DNA from: an uncultured Ruminococcus sp.
GTDB lineage: Bacteria; Bacillota; Clostridia; Oscillospirales; Ruminococcaceae
Assembly: GCA_902783235.1 (NCBI GenBank)
Contig: CACZQG010000334.1
Span: forward strand, 1 to 7,112
Reading direction: 5' to 3'
Length of the DNA stretch: 7,112 bases
A model generated the notes under the pieces. The model worked only from the letters and a program-made list of their open reading frames with translations, was not told where the DNA came from and did not search any database. Below are positions 4,541-7,112 of the stretch, piece by piece (within the stretch, counting starts at the first letter, position 1; every line of letters starts with the position of its first letter). Both the position numbers and the translations under genes were made by a program.

Positions 4541-6673
4541 TTATCTTCTCTTTTTATGCTTGTTGTGCTTGTTATGCTTATGAGGCTTTACCCTGCGTCC
4601 GGGTTCCTCATGACTATCAGCCGCCGGTGAAGATACATTTACGGCTGCCTGTACTGCCACGGGAGCTTCCTCCTCAGCAGCCGGGGTCTCTGACGGTGCC
4701 GCAGGTGCGGGACTGCTCTCATTAGTGTCCGGCTGTACGGAATTATCTACATAAACCCTTTTTTCGATCTTTTTTTTTGGCACCGGTCTCAGATATATTA
4801 CCGACAGGGGTGCCAGATCCAGGGAAATACTGTCATCAAAGCCGTGCATCATATAGCTTTGTGAGGTCATGACCTTTGAGGTAAGACCGGAACCGCCGAA
4901 CTGGGGATCATCCGAATTGAATACTACCTCATAATCCCCCTCATAGGGCACGCCTATTTTGTAGTCATGCCGTTCCACGGGGACAAAGTTGCAGACTATT
5001 ATGATCTCATTCTGATCGTCGTCAAAACGTCTGAATGCAATAACGCTCTGCTTGTAATCATCGTTGGATATCCAGCTGAATCCCTGCCAGGAATCATCAT
5101 TCTGCCACATGGGAGCGTTGTCAAGGTAGAATTTATTCAGCTTCTGTGAATACAGCTCCAGCTTTCTGTGACCCTCCTCCTCAAGACACTGCCAGTCCAG
5201 CTGGGTCTTATAGTTCCACTCATAGGTCTGACCGAATTCCTGACCCATGAACAAAAGCTTCTTTCCGGGATGTGCCATCATATAAGCCAGGAATGCTCTG
5301 TAGGAAGCCAGCTTCTGGTCGTATGTTCCCGGCATTTTCTCCAGCATGGAGCATTTTCCGTGTACCACCTCATCGTGGGAGATGGGAAGAATATAGTTTT
5401 CCGAGAAGCAGTAGAAGAAGGAGAAGGTAAGCTTATCGTGGTTGAAGGCTCTGTATATGGGATCCAGGGACATATACTGGAGCATATCGTTCATCCAGCC
5501 CATGTTCCACTTGAAGTTGAAGCCCAGACCGCCTATATCCGTAGGCTTTGTTACCATAGGCCATGCAGTGGATTCCTCGGCTATCATGAGTACATCCGGG
5601 TGTTTTGCAAATACTGCCTCGTTCAGATGCTTCAAAAAGTCGATAGCCTCAAGGTTTTCCTTGCCGCCGTTTACATTGGGACACCATTCCCCGTCACGTC
5701 TGTCGTAGTCCAGGTACAGCATGGATGCCACAGCGTCCACACGGATACCGTCTATATGGAACTCGGTTATCCAGTAATTGGCACTGGAGATCAGGAAGGA
5801 GCATACCTCTCCCCTGCCGTAGTCAAATACTCTTGTACCCCACGCCTTATGCTCACGCTTTCTCTCGTCGGTGTACTCATAGCAGCAGCCGCCGTCAAAC
5901 TCGTAAAGACCGCACTCATCCTTGGGGAAGTGGGCAGGTACCCAGTCAAGGATAACGCCTATCCCTGCCTTGTGGAATTTGTCTATCATAGCTTTCATAT
6001 CATCGGGGGTGCCGAATCTGGAGGTAGGAGCATAATAGCCTGTTACCTGATAGCCCCAGGAGCCGTCATAAGGGAATTCAGTCAGGGGCATAAGCTCTAT
6101 ATGAGTATAAGAAAATTTTTGCATATAAGGGATTATTTTATCTGCAAATGCGGAATAATTAAGAGTAGAACCATCCTCATTGAGTATCCATGAGCCAAGA
6201 TGCACTTCATAGATATTCACAGGGCTCTTATAGATTATTTTTTCCGATTTTTCCTGTTCCCACTTGCTGTCACCCCACACATAGCTGCTGTCGTATATTT
6301 TGGAGGCGGTACCGGGTCTTGTTTCGTAATGATTACCGTAAGGGTCTGATTTCAGTAATGCTCTGCCGTCACGGGCTTCAATACAGTATTTATAGCATTC
6401 ATATTGCTCCAGGGCATCTATCTCGCATTCCCACACTCCGTCGGATATAAGATGCATGGGTGCTGCCGATCTGTCCCAGTTATTGAAGTCGCCCACCACG
6501 GATACATTTACTGCATTTGGTGCCCACACTCTGAAGCAGTGCAGTTTTTTTCCGTCCTTTTCAATACGGTGTGCTCCGAAAAATTTATAAGCCTCACTGT
6601 TCTTTCCCTGATAGTACAGGTACAGTGGAAATTTATATTCTTCCGGCAAATTATCTCTGTTAAAATTATTCAT
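4541..6673 (-). CDS. glgB: 1,4-alpha-glucan branching enzyme, GH13 family, with an unusual C-terminal tail
   Basis: Cleaves alpha-1,4 glucan chains and rejoins the cut piece as an alpha-1,6 branch on cytoplasmic glycogen. The protein has 710 residues. A CBM48-type beta domain lies at about 28-115 (FRVWAPNA, VVGDFNNWD), the GH13 barrel at about 150-510, and the C-terminal beta domain at about 535-630. All catalytic regions are present: DWVPAHFP with D243, HIDGIRVDAV with R311 and nucleophile D313, acid/base E366 in AEES, and SHDEVVHGK with H433 and D434. It has a single N-terminal carbohydrate-binding domain, unlike the two-domain E. coli form. Residues about 632-710 are extra: a Pro/Ala/Glu-rich stretch followed by a His/Lys/Asn/Arg end. 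The start is supported by AGGAGG at 6684-6689, 10 bases from the ATG. It is the first gene of the locus but is separated from glgC by 352 bases, so it may be transcribed partly on its own. The function is clear; the tail's role is unknown. Confidence 0.98.
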   Translation of the reverse strand: MNNFNRDNLPEEYKFPLYLYYQGKNSEAYKFFGAHRIEKDGKKLHCFRVWAPNAVNVSVVGDFNNWDRSAAPMHLISDGVWECEIDALEQYECYKYCIEARDGRALLKSDPYGNHYETRPGTASKIYDSSYVWGDSKWEQEKSEKIIYKSPVNIYEVHLGSWILNEDGSTLNYSAFADKIIPYMQKFSYTHIELMPLTEFPYDGSWGYQVTGYYAPTSRFGTPDDMKAMIDKFHKAGIGVILDWVPAHFPKDECGLYEFDGGCCYEYTDERKREHKAWGTRVFDYGRGEVCSFLISSANYWITEFHIDGIRVDAVASMLYLDYDRRDGEWCPNVNGGKENLEAIDFLKHLNEAVFAKHPDVLMIAEESTAWPMVTKPTDIGGLGFNFKWNMGWMNDMLQYMSLDPIYRAFNHDKLTFSFFYCFSENYILPISHDEVVHGKCSMLEKMPGTYDQKLASYRAFLAYMMAHPGKKLLFMGQEFGQTYEWNYKTQLDWQCLEEEGHRKLELYSQKLNKFYLDNAPMWQNDDSWQGFSWISNDDYKQSVIAFRRFDDDQNEIIIVCNFVPVERHDYKIGVPYEGDYEVVFNSDDPQFGGSGLTSKVMTSQSYMMHGFDDSISLDLAPLSVIYLRPVPKKKIEKRVYVDNSVQPDTNESSPAPAAPSETPAAEEEAPVAVQAAVNVSSPAADSHEEPGRRVKPHKHNKHNKHKKRR
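4544..4780 (-). other. Low-complexity C-terminal extension of GlgB with His/Lys-rich end
   Basis: These codons are residues 632-710 of GlgB, beyond the last beta-sandwich strand (APLSVIYLRPVP). The extension begins with a short basic patch (KKKIEKR), continues as about 50 residues dominated by Ala, Pro, Glu, Ser and Val, and ends in a strongly basic stretch from R693 rich in His, Lys and Asn. It looks disordered. The reading frame is continuous with the enzyme and ends at a normal TAA. I know of no conserved family domain that matches it. Confidence 0.8.
4556..4582 (-). repeat. Tandem 9-base repeat coding for the (K/N)-H-K tail of GlgB
   Basis: On the plus strand the units are ATGCTTGTT, GTGCTTGTT and ATGCTTATG, in phase with the codons, so each adds a His, Lys and Asn (or final His) triplet near the GlgB C terminus. 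An in-frame tandem repeat like this can gain or lose units without breaking the gene, which may explain how the His/Lys tail arose. Confidence 0.7.
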
Positions 6674-6762
6674 AAATACAAATCCTCCTTATAATATTTA
6701 TTTTAACATTAATTGGTAAATTAATCAAGCTATTTTAGTGATTATAAATAAACTTCATTAGT

Positions 6763-6796
6763 ATTATATATATTCAGTTGTAACTTTTAGTGCAAA
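6763..6796 (-). promoter_or_regulatory. Candidate promoter region of glgB
   Basis: The stretch upstream of glgB is very AT-rich. On the minus strand it has a perfect TATAAT at 6768-6763 and an overlapping TATATA at 6772-6767. The best -35-like hexamer is TTTGCA at 6796-6791, 18 bases from TATATA but too far from TATAAT. The region is the logical promoter site; the exact boxes are uncertain. Confidence 0.35.
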
Positions 6797-6809
6797 ATGC
6801 CAAATTTTG
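6793..6809. repeat. Inverted repeat at the candidate glgB -35 region
   Basis: CAAAAT and ATTTTG form a perfect 6-base inverted repeat around a 5-base spacer (GCCAA). It overlaps the -35-like hexamer of the candidate glgB promoter and could be an operator, but short AT-rich palindromes are common by chance. Confidence 0.3.
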
Positions 6810-6824
6810 TTGTTTAAAAGCAGG

Positions 6825-6979
6825 TGTCGGCAGAGCCGACAAACTAATTTATAATTTTGGTGTCGCCTGCGGCTTTCTATTAATGCGTAATTCGTAATGC
6901 GCAATAAATTAATGCGTAATGCGTAATGCGTAATGCGTAATCAAATGAGTGCCTACGGCACAAATTTAAAAGCAAAGCG
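6825..6979 (-). repeat. Interspersed modular intergenic repeat, copy C, inverted, upstream of glgB
   Basis: Read on the minus strand it runs: CGCTTTGCTTTTAAATTT; a 5-pair hairpin GTGCC-GTA-GGCAC (6961-6949) where copy A has its TGTCGGC hairpin; CATTTGATTACGC and a heptamer array; a GCC-GCA-GGC mini-hairpin (6873-6865) followed by a stretch matching copy B at 4357-4385 with three differences; and finally TGTCGGC-TCT-GCCGACA (6841-6825). It is a rearranged mosaic of the same modules found in A and B. Confidence 0.85.
6885..6941 (-). repeat. Heptanucleotide tandem repeat, array in inverted copy C
   Basis: On the plus strand there are four perfect GCGTAAT units at 6914-6941 and two more (GCGTAAT, TCGTAAT) at 6885-6898, separated by a degenerate spacer like the one in copy A. 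The minus strand therefore reads as ATTACGC units. Confidence 0.9.
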
Positions 6980-7040
6980 AAACGGCAATGACCACGATGA
7001 AAGATAATAATTGAAACACGCATAATTATAAATATTTTTA

Positions 7041-7112
7041 AATTATGATTTTAATATCATTTTAGCAAAGGTATTATCGTATCGCTTTGCTTTCAGATAT
7101 TGTCGGCTCTGC
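7041..7112 (+). repeat. Interspersed modular intergenic repeat, copy D, cut by the window edge
   Basis: Seventy-two bases match copy B (4381-4452) with three substitutions, and the window ends inside the TGTCGGCTCTGC hairpin arm. The heptamer array expected next would lie outside the window. Confidence 0.88.

Larger units (their letters stand above)
6674..7112. other. Non-coding region upstream of glgB
   Basis: No gene is seen. It holds the glgB ribosome binding site (6684-6689), an AT-rich candidate promoter zone (about 6740-6810), inverted repeat copy C (6825-6979), an unremarkable stretch (6980-7040) and the start of copy D (7041-7112). Confidence 0.8.

Noticed and set aside
4541..4780. 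GlgB tail as a product of a frameshift
   Set aside because: The frame is continuous, the composition is protein-like low complexity with an in-phase 9-base repeat, and it ends at a normal stop. I keep it as a real extension, though close homologues should be compared.
5168..6193. Open frame of 341 codons on the plus strand
   Set aside because: It lies entirely opposite glgB, has no family-like sequence, and glgB is a complete, well-conserved enzyme. It is an antisense shadow of codon bias.
6674..7112. tRNA, small RNA or short gene upstream of glgB
   Set aside because: No cloverleaf, and no open frame with a ribosome binding site; the visible structure is explained by repeat copies C and D.

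Overview
The window carries one complete bacterial glycogen-synthesis locus, all on the minus strand and read from right to left: glgB (branching enzyme, 6673-4541), glgC (ADP-glucose pyrophosphorylase, 4188-2983), glgD (GlgC-like partner subunit, 2967-1846) and glgA (glycogen synthase, 1821-403). The B-C-D-A order, the presence of a separate glgD, the strong AGGAGG ribosome binding sites and the protein sequences point to a Firmicute of the class Clostridia. A Ruminococcus-like member of the Oscillospiraceae is my best guess from general recognition, not from a search.

Layout. 1-402 is non-coding and holds two AT-rich inverted repeats, one copy of an interspersed intergenic repeat (copy A), and the glgA terminator. 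403-2985 is the tight glgC-stop/glgD/glgA part, with gaps of 15 and 24 bases and one shared strong terminator, so glgC-glgD-glgA is almost certainly one transcript. The 352-base gap between glgC and glgB (4189-4540) holds a second copy of the repeat (B) and a glgC leader with a cre/LacI-type palindrome directly before the ribosome binding site. 6674-7112, upstream of glgB, is non-coding: an AT-rich candidate promoter region, then an inverted copy (C) and the start of a further direct copy (D) cut by the window edge.

How the genes work together. GlgC, probably with GlgD, makes ADP-glucose from glucose-1-phosphate and ATP. GlgA adds the glucose to growing alpha-1,4 chains, and GlgB cuts and re-attaches chains as alpha-1,6 branches. 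The phosphorylase gene glgP, which ends the operon in Bacillus, is not in the window; a terminator closes the unit right after glgA.

The enzymes are ordinary family members. The points worth a second look are: the modular hairpin-rich repeat placed at every boundary of the locus, whose hairpins change sequence but keep pairing; a low-complexity GlgB C-terminal extension ending in a His/Lys-rich tail; the cre-like palindrome in the glgC leader; and alanine in GlgA at the position of the usual KxGGL lysine. I see no clear new defence, mobile or biosynthetic system.
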